A DNA stretch of 64,000 nt from Planktothrix rubescens CCAP 1459/22. GTDB lineage: Bacteria > Cyanobacteriota > Cyanobacteriia > Cyanobacteriales > Microcoleaceae. This document shows, piece after piece, positions 8,303 through 17,055 of this stretch. The stretch spans positions 1,668,001 to 1,732,000 of the forward strand of contig LR882958.1 in the NCBI GenBank assembly GCA_904830895.1, written 5' to 3'. Numbering within the stretch: the first letter of the stretch is position 1; each line of letters opens with the position of its first letter. The position numbers and the translations under genes were made by a program. The notes under the pieces are model-generated. The model had not been told where the DNA came from. It saw only the letters and a program-made list of their open reading frames with translations, and did no database searches.

Positions 8303-11300
8303 ATGAAATCTGCATCCCCGACCAATTCTATATCAGGAGAATCAACGGTTGTTTCAGCACAAGTAATTGATGTAACACCCGTTGAGGAGTCTACAGTTAA
8401 TCGAAAGGGTATCAGCAAAGTGGGGGGTGAGACCCCTCTTGAAGAATCATCTTCCTCAACGAATGGGGGTTTAGTTCTCACAGGTGCAGGAGGCAGCAGT
8501 TTCTCCTCCATTCTGGCTCCTTTAACCAAAGACAATTTCGTTATTGTGGTTAAAGAAGTTGAGGATAAACTAAAAACAGTTAATCAAACCCTGTCGATGC
8601 TGAATAATCTGCTCGATGCCCAGGGGTTTGAGGAGATTCTCAATGAAATGTTGCGGTCGATTACTATTAAGATAGGAGAACTTTTAAATGCCGATCGGAC
8701 AACGATCTGGCTGGTAGATGAAGAAAAACACGAACTCTGGTCAATTGTAGCTGGAGGACAGGATGGTAAACCCTTAGAATTGAGAATCCCATCCACCGCC
8801 GGAATTGCTGGGGAAGTGGCGACCACTCGCAATGTGGTTAATATTCCCTACGATTTTTATGATGATCCGCGTTCGGCCGCCGCCAAGAAAATGGATCAGA
8901 AAAATGGCTATCGGACATATACGATGGTCGTTATGCCTCTTTTAAATGATGAAAATGGCTTGGTGGCGGTGGTACAATTACTAAATAAATTAAAACTGAA
9001 TTCAAGCCACCTAGATCCCTTAGATGAAAAAATAGACTTAGAGGGATTTACGGTAGACGATGAAAAACTATTTGAAGAATTTGTCCCCTCGATTCGCCTA
9101 ATTTTAGAGTCCTCTCGTTCCTTCTATGCGGCCACGGTCAGACAGCGAGCGGCTGCGGCTTTAATGAATGCGGTTAATGCCCTCAGTAAGAGTAGTTTGG
9201 ACTTAGAAGAAACCCTAAAAAATGTTATGGATCAGGCAAAAGAATTAATGAATGCCGATCGTAGCACCCTGTGGTTATTAGATGAAGAAAAAAGCGAACT
9301 TTGGACAAAAATTCCGATTAATGAAAAACTGATAGAAATTCGGATTCCTAGAAATGCCGGATTTGCTGGAGTTGTTGCCCAAAGTGGTGAACCTTTATTA
9401 ATTTCCTTTGATCTGTATAACGATCCCCGTTCCGAAACCTCTAAACAAACGGATCAAAAAACTAAATATCGGACTTGCAGTATGTTATGCACACCCGTTT
9501 ATAATGCTGACAATCAACTGATTGGTGTGACTCAATTAATTAATAAGAAAAAACAAGGAGAACACCCGCCTTATAATCCAGAAAATTGGCCAGAAGCCCC
9601 GGAACAATGGAAAGCCAGCTTTAATACTAATGATTTAGAATTCATGCAGGCATTCAATATTCAAGCGGGGGTTGCCTTACAAAATGCCAAATTGTTCCAA
9701 AAAGTCAAAGAACAGGAACAACGGCAAAAAGATATTCTGCGATCGCTCAGTAATGGAGTCATTTCTACCGACAAAGAAGGTCGAATGATTGCCACGAATG
9801 ATTGTGCCATGGAACTCCTAGGAATTCGGGAGGAAGATGTTGTTAAGGGGCGTTCCGTCCGAGATTTAATTCAGGTTAAAAACGGAGATTTTAGCAAATG
9901 GTTTGATCTAGCTTTAGCCCCGAAAGATATTAAAGACAGACAACAATATTACCCGGATCAAACTTTATTCTCCGAAACAAATGAATCCTCTCGGAGTGTG
10001 AATTTATCAATTAATTCCATGTCTGATATCAATAACCCAGAAAAAGTTAGTGGGGCTTTAGTGGTGATGGAAGATATCAGTGGCGAGAAAGAAATCAAGA
10101 ACTTAATGTATCGCTACATGACTCCAGAAGTCGCTGAACAACTGTTAGCCAGTGGGGATACCGGGTTAGGCGGAAAACGCAAAGACGTTACCGTTTTATT
10201 TAGTGATATTCGCGGCTACACCACCCTCACCGAAAAACTGCAAGCCGAAGAAGTAGTCACCATGCTCAACTCCTATTTTGAGGAAATGGTAGACACGGTA
10301 TTGGGCTATAAAGGAACCCTGGACAAATATATCGGAGATGCGTTAATGGCCGTATTTGGTTCTCCCGCCCCCCTTGCGGATCATCCCTGGATGGCGATGC
10401 AAGCGGCCGTGGAAATGCGCTACCGTTTAGCCGAATATAACGAAGGTCGGGTCGCCCAGGGGTTAATGCCCATTGGTATTGGTATGGGTCTCCATTCCGA
10501 TGAAGTGGTATCGGGAAATATTGGGTCAAGTAAACGGATGGAATTAACCTCTATTGGGGATGGGGTCAACCTCGCCTCCCGTTTAGAAGGAACCAGTAAA
10601 CAATATGGCACGGATATTGTAATTAGCGAGAATACCTATATCAATTATGCCGATAAGGTAATTGTGCGGGAACTCGATTTCATCACCGTTAAAGGCAAAA
10701 GCCAACCTGTGAGAATTTATGAACTCGTTGGTATTCGGGAAGGGAAATTAGTTCGACCCGTTTCTGAAAAACAACAGGGGATCATTGATCACTATCATCT
10801 GGGACGGCAATATTACCTCAAACCCGCCACGGACAAATTAACCGCAGAGGAAATAGTGCCGTTATTAGAAGAACTCGAAGAAGTCTCCGAAGTTCAAATG
10901 AAAAAACTATCCTATGATGATAAGGATTTATTGGGACAAATGTTATTAAAAAATTCTCTGGAGAAACTAACCGAAATGTTAGATGAAAATATCATCAAGC
11001 GGTTAGCCATAGAAGACTTTAAACGGATGCCGATGGAGGAAGCCTTAGCCATTTTACCGGAAAAAGTCAAAGGATTTACTCCCCGGGAAACTAAAAAATT
11101 ACTCATCGTTAAACTAAAACAGTTTACAACCGATGAGAATACCCAAAAAATGTTGGAAGACGAAGCCGCAGAAATGCCCCTAACCAAACTTCGGAAAATG
11201 GTTGATTTAGCCAAACGCAAATTTGCAGCAAAAGCCAAAGAATCTTTGCGGACTGCTAAACGGGAATTTCTGGCGGTTTTGGATCTTGATCCGAAAAATA

Positions 11301-11398
11301 AGGCCGCTAAACTGCACGTTGATCGCTGTATTCTGTATGAAACCACCCAACCCCCAGATGAAACTTGGGATGGAGTGTGGAACCTGACTGAGAAGTAA
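8303..11398 (+). CDS. CyaB-like adenylate cyclase: GAF-GAF-PAS-cyclase
   Basis: A 1031-residue class III nucleotide cyclase making cAMP from ATP, with the tandem-GAF layout of Anabaena CyaB1/CyaB2. Domains: GAF-A about 105-270, GAF-B about 285-460 (each with an NK...F...D/E cyclic-nucleotide-type signature), PAS about 478-590, catalytic domain about 617-800. The cyclase domain shows VTVLFSDIRGYT (first metal Asp), LDKYIGDALMAVFG (second metal Asp and adenine-selecting Lys, about 675) and SIGDGVNLASRLE (about 750). By analogy cAMP binding to a GAF domain would stimulate the cyclase. About 230 further residues follow the catalytic domain, helical with a TPR-like end (FLAVLDLDPKNKAAKLHV), longer than in CyaB1. 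No membrane segments are seen. Monocistronic, with a likely terminator at 11416. Confidence 0.9.
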   Translation: MKSASPTNSISGESTVVSAQVIDVTPVEESTVNRKGISKVGGETPLEESSSSTNGGLVLTGAGGSSFSSILAPLTKDNFVIVVKEVEDKLKTVNQTLSMLNNLLDAQGFEEILNEMLRSITIKIGELLNADRTTIWLVDEEKHELWSIVAGGQDGKPLELRIPSTAGIAGEVATTRNVVNIPYDFYDDPRSAAAKKMDQKNGYRTYTMVVMPLLNDENGLVAVVQLLNKLKLNSSHLDPLDEKIDLEGFTVDDEKLFEEFVPSIRLILESSRSFYAATVRQRAAAALMNAVNALSKSSLDLEETLKNVMDQAKELMNADRSTLWLLDEEKSELWTKIPINEKLIEIRIPRNAGFAGVVAQSGEPLLISFDLYNDPRSETSKQTDQKTKYRTCSMLCTPVYNADNQLIGVTQLINKKKQGEHPPYNPENWPEAPEQWKASFNTNDLEFMQAFNIQAGVALQNAKLFQKVKEQEQRQKDILRSLSNGVISTDKEGRMIATNDCAMELLGIREEDVVKGRSVRDLIQVKNGDFSKWFDLALAPKDIKDRQQYYPDQTLFSETNESSRSVNLSINSMSDINNPEKVSGALVVMEDISGEKEIKNLMYRYMTPEVAEQLLASGDTGLGGKRKDVTVLFSDIRGYTTLTEKLQAEEVVTMLNSYFEEMVDTVLGYKGTLDKYIGDALMAVFGSPAPLADHPWMAMQAAVEMRYRLAEYNEGRVAQGLMPIGIGMGLHSDEVVSGNIGSSKRMELTSIGDGVNLASRLEGTSKQYGTDIVISENTYINYADKVIVRELDFITVKGKSQPVRIYELVGIREGKLVRPVSEKQQGIIDHYHLGRQYYLKPATDKLTAEEIVPLLEELEEVSEVQMKKLSYDDKDLLGQMLLKNSLEKLTEMLDENIIKRLAIEDFKRMPMEEALAILPEKVKGFTPRETKKLLIVKLKQFTTDENTQKMLEDEAAEMPLTKLRKMVDLAKRKFAAKAKESLRTAKREFLAVLDLDPKNKAAKLHVDRCILYETTQPPDETWDGVWNLTEK

Positions 11399-11415
11399 TT
11401 GAAGATATTGAATGG

Positions 11416-11448
11416 AGAGACGCGCCGTGGTACGTCTCTTTTAATTTT
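11416..11448 (+). terminator. Probable rho-independent terminator of the cyclase gene
   Basis: An inverted repeat (AGAGACG...CGTCTCT, 11416-11439) is followed directly by TTTTAATTTT, 18 bp after the cyclase stop codon. The stem core AGAGACG recurs in palindromes at 29587, 61411 and 62092. Confidence 0.65.
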
Positions 11449-11487
11449 ATAGCAGGGAACAGCCCCCCCAAACCCCCCGTGCACGGG
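11448..11487. repeat. MITE-like repeat A, truncated copy
   Basis: It reads TATAGCAGGGAACAGCCCC through the GTGCACGGG core and then stops exactly where element B (11488) begins. It corresponds to one end of the full copies at 7799, 40208 and 59820. The other half is not found beyond element B. Confidence 0.7.
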
Positions 11488-11802
11488 CCAGGGCTGTTTC
11501 ATGTTTGAAAATTATAGCCTACTTTTGGGTCATAATTCTCAAACATGATAGCTATTTTCCGAATAATTAATATTTTATATAATTGCTATATTAATATTAA
11601 TTATAGGAGGTATTATCTAAGCAGCATAAATATTCTTATTCCCTACGGAGTAAGACTTACATTCCCGATTTTTATCTATTAAATTTTCTATTAAACTTGT
11701 TAGCATCTTTATTTTAGAAAAAAATGGCGATCGCTCTCCATTTTATCAGGTGGCGATCGCTCTTTCTTTACTCTTTTTCACCTGACTTTGAAACAGCCCT
11801 GG
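11488..11802. mobile_element. MITE-like element B with 14-bp perfect terminal inverted repeats
   Basis: The ends CCAGGGCTGTTTCA (11488-11501) and TGAAACAGCCCTGG (11789-11802) are perfect inverted repeats enclosing 315 bp with no ORF. Inside the left end is a second imperfect inverted repeat (CATGTTTGAAAATTAT and ATAATTCTCAAACATG). The size, terminal repeats and lack of coding capacity fit a MITE mobilised in trans. No clear target-site duplication is seen. It abuts the truncated copy of repeat A. Confidence 0.65.
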
Positions 11803-11854
11803 GGTAAAGGGGGACTTTGATCTCCTCGACCCCATTTAATAAGGGGGTTATTTT

Positions 11855-14632
11855 TTATTCTTCTTCTCCAGATTCTCCAGATTCTCCAGATTCTCCAGAT
11901 TCTCCAGATTCTCCAGATTCTCCAGATTCTCCAGATTCTCCAGATTCTCCAGAATTGGATAGACTTTCCACGTCTTCTTCCCCGGAAGCGGGAACAATGG
12001 CCACCGCGGCAATGGAATCTTCCTCGTATAATCGCTGAACACGAACCCCAGTAGCACTTCGAGATTGTAGGGGAATGGCATTCACGACTTGACGAATAAT
12101 AATCCCTCGACTGCTAATTAACATTAATTCATGGGTTTCATCCACGACTTTTAAAGCCACTACTTCATCTTTCTTAGCATGGGGTTTAAACTTGGTGGCA
12201 ATAATCCCTTTTCCAGCCCGATTTTGTAAGCGGAATTGAGACACTGGAACCCTTTTTCCATAACCACTAGCGGTTATGACTAAAACCGATAGTCCTAGGG
12301 AGTTGACCTCCGCTACTACTTCGGTTTCTGTTTCGTTTTCTTCGGTAGTTTCTGCGGTTGTTAGTTCGTTTTCTTCGGTAGTTTCTGCGGTGGTTAGTTC
12401 ATTTTCTTCCTCGGTAGGAACTACCGTTGTGAGCATCAATTCGTCATCGGTTTCAATTTCTTCTCCCTCCGCTTCAGCGAAATTAGAAATAATTGCACTG
12501 GGCAAAATATCCATACTGATTAAGGTATCATCCCCTTTCAATTTCATGGATTTAACGCCACGGGTTGCCCTTCCTAACGGTCGCAATTGTTTATTATTGG
12601 CTTTAAAATGAATTGCCATACCGTGACGGGAACCAATAATAATGCCATCGTCAACTTTTGCCCGTCTCACCCAGCGTAATTCGTCTCCATCTTCTAAGGA
12701 AATAGCAATTAAACCATTAGTTCTAATATTACTAAAGGCGGATAATTGAGTTTTCTTAATAAATCCACCTTTGGTTAACATTACTAAGTATTCATCATCG
12801 CTAAATTCGCTAACATGAACAATAGAAGTGATCCGTTCTTCCTTGGGAATGGGTAACATTTGGATGATCGGAACCCCCCGGGCTGTGCGGGATGAAGCCG
12901 GGATTTGATAGGCTCTGATACTATAAACCACCCCACGATTACTAAAGAATAAAATCGTGTCATGGTCGCAACAGGTAATAAAGTGTTCAACTCCATCATC
13001 CTCTTTCATTTTTGTGCCTTGTTTACCTTTTGTGGCTCGACTTTGGGCAGCAAAAGTATTAACAGGCATTCGTTTCATGTAGCCCTGTTCTGTTAACAGA
13101 ATTAAGGCTTTTTCATTGGCAATTAAATCGGTATCTTCTAACTCGCCTTCTGTATGTTCAATCACAGTACGACGAGGGGTATTAAACTTTTGTTTGATTT
13201 CTAGGGCTTCATCTTCAACGATTACTAAAATTCGTTCTCGTCTAGCTAAAATATCCTCTAAATCAGCAATTTTTATTTGTAATTCTTGGTGTTCTTGGTC
13301 AATTTTTTGGGATTCTAAAGCTGTTAGCCGTCGCAATTGCATTTGTAAGATGGCATCGGCTTGTTGTTCAGATAACCCATAGTTAGTAATTAATTCTTGT
13401 TTAGCTATGGGAATATCTGCCGCATGACGAATTAAGGCAATAATTGCATCTAAATTGTCTAAGGCAATTAATAATCCCAGTAAAAGATGATCCCGTTCTT
13501 GAGCTTTTCTGAGTTCATATTCCGTGCGTTTGCGGATAGTTTGTTCCCGAAAATGCAGGAATACTTCTAAAAACCGTTTGAGGGTGAGAATCTCAGGACG
13601 ACCATTAACTAGGGCTAACATATTCGCCCCAAAATTGGTTTGTAGGGGCGTTTGTTTGTAGAGGTTATTGAGGATAACTCTGGGGTAAGCATCCCGTTTG
13701 AGTTCAATTACGATCCGCATTCCATCCCGATCGCTTTCATCACGAATATCGGAAATTCCCTCTAATTTCTTATCATTAACCATTTCAGCAATGCGTTCAA
13801 TCATCGCCGCTTTATTGGTTTGATAAGGTAGTTGGGTGACAATAATTGCTTCTCGATCGGGTCTACCTTTATGTTCGATGGTTTCAATGGTAGCAATCCC
13901 GCGCATGGTAATCGAACCCCGACCATCATTATAGGCTTCTTTAATACCCGATGTGCCTAAAATTTGCGCTCCAGTAGGAAAATCTGGGCCGGGAATATGG
14001 CGCATTAATTCGGCAATAGTAATCTCAGGATTATGAATTAATGCCAGTAAACCATCAATTAATTCTCCTAAATTGTGGGGGGGAATATTGGTCGCCATCC
14101 CCACAGCAATTCCTGATGATCCATTTAATAGTAATTGGGGAATTCGTGCGGGTAAAACTAAGGGTTCCTGTTGAGATCCATCGAAGTTATCGCCAAAGGC
14201 AACGGTTTCTGAATCAATATCTCGCAGGAGAGAATCACTGGTTAAGGCCTGTAGACGACATTCCGTATACCGCATAGCCGCCGGAGGATCATTATCCACC
14301 GATCCAAAGTTGCCATGACCGTTAATTAAAGGCGATCGCATGGAAAAATCCTGTGCCATCCGCACTAAGGCGTCATAAACGGCCACATCTCCATGGGGGT
14401 GATATTTACCGAGTACCTCCCCCACCACACGGGCGCATTTACGGAAGGGCCGATCGGGTGTTAAGCCCAGTTCGTTCATCGCGTACAAGATCCTACGGTG
14501 AACGGGTTTCAAACCATCCCGTGCATCTGGCAGCGCTCGGCCTACGATTACGCTCATGGCGTATTCTAGGTAGGACTGCTGCATTTCGTTTCTCAGATCC
14601 GTCGGGACAATTCTCGACTCAGAGGTACTCAT
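11855..14632 (-). CDS. gyrA: DNA gyrase subunit A
   Basis: A 925-residue GyrA, the DNA breakage-reunion subunit that with GyrB introduces negative supercoils. [24 protein letters not shown] and [13 protein letters not shown] carry the catalytic Tyr122, numbered as in E. coli. Position 83 of the quinolone region is Val (Ser in E. coli); Asp87 is kept. The C-terminal beta-pinwheel is visible as repeated blades ([61 protein letters not shown]); the first replaces the canonical QRRGGKG GyrA box and is degenerate. Between late blades lies an acidic insert with a near-identical 12-residue repeat ([12 protein letters not shown] twice). The C-terminus is a run of about ten Ser-Gly-Glu triplets from a 9-bp tandem repeat. 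A second GyrA/ParC-like paralogue in the genome cannot be excluded. Confidence 0.93.
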   Translation of the reverse strand: MSTSESRIVPTDLRNEMQQSYLEYAMSVIVGRALPDARDGLKPVHRRILYAMNELGLTPDRPFRKCARVVGEVLGKYHPHGDVAVYDALVRMAQDFSMRSPLINGHGNFGSVDNDPPAAMRYTECRLQALTSDSLLRDIDSETVAFGDNFDGSQQEPLVLPARIPQLLLNGSSGIAVGMATNIPPHNLGELIDGLLALIHNPEITIAELMRHIPGPDFPTGAQILGTSGIKEAYNDGRGSITMRGIATIETIEHKGRPDREAIIVTQLPYQTNKAAMIERIAEMVNDKKLEGISDIRDESDRDGMRIVIELKRDAYPRVILNNLYKQTPLQTNFGANMLALVNGRPEILTLKRFLEVFLHFREQTIRKRTEYELRKAQERDHLLLGLLIALDNLDAIIALIRHAADIPIAKQELITNYGLSEQQADAILQMQLRRLTALESQKIDQEHQELQIKIADLEDILARRERILVIVEDEALEIKQKFNTPRRTVIEHTEGELEDTDLIANEKALILLTEQGYMKRMPVNTFAAQSRATKGKQGTKMKEDDGVEHFITCCDHDTILFFSNRGVVYSIRAYQIPASSRTARGVPIIQMLPIPKEERITSIVHVSEFSDDEYLVMLTKGGFIKKTQLSAFSNIRTNGLIAISLEDGDELRWVRRAKVDDGIIIGSRHGMAIHFKANNKQLRPLGRATRGVKSMKLKGDDTLISMDILPSAIISNFAEAEGEEIETDDELMLTTVVPTEEENELTTAETTEENELTTAETTEENETETEVVAEVNSLGLSVLVITASGYGKRVPVSQFRLQNRAGKGIIATKFKPHAKKDEVVALKVVDETHELMLISSRGIIIRQVVNAIPLQSRSATGVRVQRLYEEDSIAAVAIVPASGEEDVESLSNSGESGESGESGESGESGESGESGESGESGEEE
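11871..11951. repeat. Nine perfect tandem copies of a 9-bp unit in the gyrA 3' end
   Basis: The unit gattctcca is repeated nine times without change. Read on the minus strand it encodes Ser-Gly-Glu, so copy-number change would alter tail length without shifting the frame. Confidence 0.95.
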
Positions 14633-14812
14633 ACCTTCAAAAACTCCATTACAATTTAAAATTAGTCACATTTAACCGAAAATATTAATAGAAAAAAAAT
14701 TACTTTCGGTAGGGGTTATAAAATTAGTGACTAATGCTTAAAATTCTACCATAATTTGCCTTCTTTTTGGGGGTAAAATCTGGGATTTAAAATTGCAAAA
14801 AACTCTTGACAA

Positions 14813-15733
14813 ATGCTAACAGTTATTTATTCTGATGAATTCCTCAACCATAAGACGGGATTATTCCATCCCGAACGGCCAGAAAGGTTAACGGCGATTG
14901 TTAATGCTCTAAAATCCGTGTCTTGGAGAGAACAGTTACGATGGCAACAGCCGACTCCGGTGGCCGATCGCCTGGACTCTTTAATTAAGCTCTTGGAAAA
15001 AGTACATACTCCGACCTATATTCAGCAGGTGAAAGCGATCTCGGATCGGGGGGGTGGTTATTTAGATGGGGATACCCCGATGTCGGCGGAAAGTTATGAT
15101 GTGGCACTTTTGGCGGTGAGTGCTTGGTTGGATGGGGTGGATCGGGTCTTGGATAACGGACGTCCGGCTTTTGTTTTAGCTCGTCCCCCTGGACATCATG
15201 CGGAAAAAGATCGAGGGATGGGATTTTGTTTGTTTTCTAATGCGGGGATCGCAGCCTATTACGCCCTGAAAAAACCGGGAATTAATAAGGTAGCTATTTT
15301 AGATTGGGACGTCCATCATGGGAACGGAACTCAAGGGTTAGTGGAAGATAATCCTCGGATTGCTTACTGTTCTTTACATCAATCTCCCTGTTATCCGGGG
15401 ACGGGATATGTGGATGAGCAGGGATCTCATAAAAATGTTCTGAATATTCCTATGTCTCCGGGTAGTACCATTGGGTTATACAAACCTGCCTTTGAAGATT
15501 ATATTATGCCCTTTTTACGTCAGTTTCAGCCGGATTTACTGATTGTGAGTGCCGGGTATGATGCCAACGCGGATGATCCCTTGGCCAGTATTGCCCTACA
15601 ACCAGAAGATTACGGACTTTTTACCGAATACTGTCTACAACTGACGTCTAAAATTGTCTTTGGACTCGAAGGTGGCTATGATTTGCCGAGTTTATCTCAA
15701 TCAGTTGTGGCTACCTTAGAAAAATGTTTGTAG
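14813..15733 (+). CDS. Histone deacetylase-family (acetoin utilisation-type) deacylase
   Basis: A 306-residue zinc-dependent deacetylase of the arginase/HDAC superfamily. FHPERPERL near the N-terminus, RPPGHHAEKDRGMGFCLFSN (tandem active-site His), AILDWDVHHGNGTQ (zinc-binding Asp and His), CYPGTG, SAGYDANADDPL (second zinc Asp) and the C-terminal GLEGGYD are all present in family order and spacing. Bacterial members are deacetylases of acetyl-lysine, polyamines or other acyl amides; the substrate here is unknown. The start ATG at 14813 follows within the family's usual N-terminus. It is divergent from gyrA, with about 180 bp of AT-rich DNA between. Confidence 0.9.
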   Translation: MLTVIYSDEFLNHKTGLFHPERPERLTAIVNALKSVSWREQLRWQQPTPVADRLDSLIKLLEKVHTPTYIQQVKAISDRGGGYLDGDTPMSAESYDVALLAVSAWLDGVDRVLDNGRPAFVLARPPGHHAEKDRGMGFCLFSNAGIAAYYALKKPGINKVAILDWDVHHGNGTQGLVEDNPRIAYCSLHQSPCYPGTGYVDEQGSHKNVLNIPMSPGSTIGLYKPAFEDYIMPFLRQFQPDLLIVSAGYDANADDPLASIALQPEDYGLFTEYCLQLTSKIVFGLEGGYDLPSLSQSVVATLEKCL

Positions 15734-15942
15734 GACGGGGAATGGGGGGAAATCTTTCCCCCTCTAGGTTGGACTGTCAAACTTCATCGGCCCATTGACT
15801 CAAATCACAACGGTTATCCAGATCAATCACAAATTTACATAGCTTTGAATCACTGAATATTCTGTACAAAAAGTTCACAATGAATATATACAAGCTCACA
15901 GACTTTTATCTTTGAGCAAGCCATTCTAAGTAGAGGTGATTT

Positions 15943-16137
15943 ATGATGACATACTGCCCGATCCCCCTGGAGGAGCTTTTTGGTCAAATTATGTTTTCTA
16001 GTGTGGTGACTCGTAGCGATCGCCAAAACCTGAGATCCGCCATTTTAGGAGATAGTTTGACTGAAGACGAAAAGGCAATTATTAACCGATTACTTTACAA
16101 TGTTCGCAGAGGTTGGGTGAAGTTGGTAGATATGTAG
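15943..16137 (+). CDS. Small conserved-looking cyanobacterial protein, unknown function
   Basis: A 64-residue protein (IPLEELFGQIMFS..., LTEDEKAIINRLLYNVRRGWVKLVD). It is predicted helical, cytosolic and without cysteine motifs apart from one N-terminal Cys. A ribosome-binding site (AGAGGTG) lies just upstream of the ATG. I do not recognise a named family, but codon use and composition look real and similar small proteins are common in cyanobacteria. The ORF following it at 16138 looks spurious and is left out. Confidence 0.65.
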   Translation: MMTYCPIPLEELFGQIMFSSVVTRSDRQNLRSAILGDSLTEDEKAIINRLLYNVRRGWVKLVDM

Positions 16138-16285
16138 TTGATGGTTTTAGAATTAAAACATGATCAGCAACTTTTTTTAAAAAAATTATTTTGGTTTGTG
16201 CTTTCTATTCCCAAATTTGTTGAAGTTGATCAATTTTCGATACAATATCAATCGTTAACCGCATATTCAGGATTGATCCTAACCC

Positions 16286-16993
16286 TTGTTATCCCCATCT
16301 CTACTGGTTGCCCATGGTAGCCGCGATCCTCGTCCCCAACAAGCCTTAAATCAATTGGCTAAACATTTAGGGGAACTTCCAGGCTGTTCTTTAGTTGGAA
16401 CTGCAACTTTAGAATTAGCTCCCCTTCCTCTACATCAACAGATTCAAAATTTTGCCAAGTTAAGTCAATATTGGGGATATTCTCAAGTACAAATTTTACC
16501 GTTATTTCTCTCGTCGGGTGTTCATGTTAACACGGATTTACCCGAAGAAATTTCGATCGCTCAAGCACAAATTGGCTCGGAAATTCAACTCAATTTATTA
16601 CCTTATTTTGGTTCTAAAGTCAACCGTTTAGCCCCTTTGATCTCCACAAAAATGGCAACGGTTGAAATAGATAATTGGATTTTAATTGCCCACGGAAGTC
16701 GCCATCTGGAGGGAAATCAACCCATTGAACAATTAGCGGCTCAAATCGGGGCAATTCCTGCCTATTGGTCGGTTACTCCGAATTTAGAAACTCAAATTCA
16801 AGTATTGATTGCATCGGGAGTTAACCGAATTGGAATTATTCCTTATTTTATGTTTTCCGGTGGAATAAGCGATGCGATCGCCCAATCAATTAAACAGTTT
16901 TCTGAACAATTCCCCACAGTTAAATTTGATTTAATTTCACCTTTAGAAATAGATGAAAATTTAGTTAATTTAATTAGGGATTTATTGCTATAA
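16286..16993 (+). CDS. Sirohydrochlorin chelatase-like protein (two CbiX domains)
   Basis: A 235-residue CbiX/SirB-family protein that inserts Fe2+ or Co2+ into sirohydrochlorin for siroheme or cobalamin. Two homologous halves are visible, each opening with the metal-binding motif: VAHGSRDPRPQQA (about 8-20) and IAHGSRHLEGN (about 135-145), with LPLFLSSGVHVNTDLPEEI after the first. The start is the TTG at 16286; a stop codon lies immediately upstream in frame, and the first motif falls at the distance usual for the family, so no longer N-terminus is possible. Metal specificity cannot be told from sequence alone. Confidence 0.85.
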   Translation: MLSPSLLVAHGSRDPRPQQALNQLAKHLGELPGCSLVGTATLELAPLPLHQQIQNFAKLSQYWGYSQVQILPLFLSSGVHVNTDLPEEISIAQAQIGSEIQLNLLPYFGSKVNRLAPLISTKMATVEIDNWILIAHGSRHLEGNQPIEQLAAQIGAIPAYWSVTPNLETQIQVLIASGVNRIGIIPYFMFSGGISDAIAQSIKQFSEQFPTVKFDLISPLEIDENLVNLIRDLLL

Positions 16994-17055
16994 ATACAAA
17001 CAACAATAACTCAAATTTTACTATCTTTTTAACCTAAAATTCCTACTTTTACCAA

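Noticed and set aside
11871-11951. CRISPR array or spacer-like repeat
   Set aside because: Units are 9 bp, perfect and contiguous with no spacers; it is a coding microsatellite.
11848-12081. ORFs with Glu-Asn-Leu or Asp-Ser-Pro repeats over the gyrA 3' end
   Set aside because: These are alternative-frame readings of the 9-bp tandem repeat that belongs to gyrA.
16138-16320. 60-codon plus-strand ORF between the small protein and the chelatase gene
   Set aside because: It begins at the TTG right after a stop, has no ribosome-binding site, overlaps the chelatase start in another frame and has no coding-like composition.
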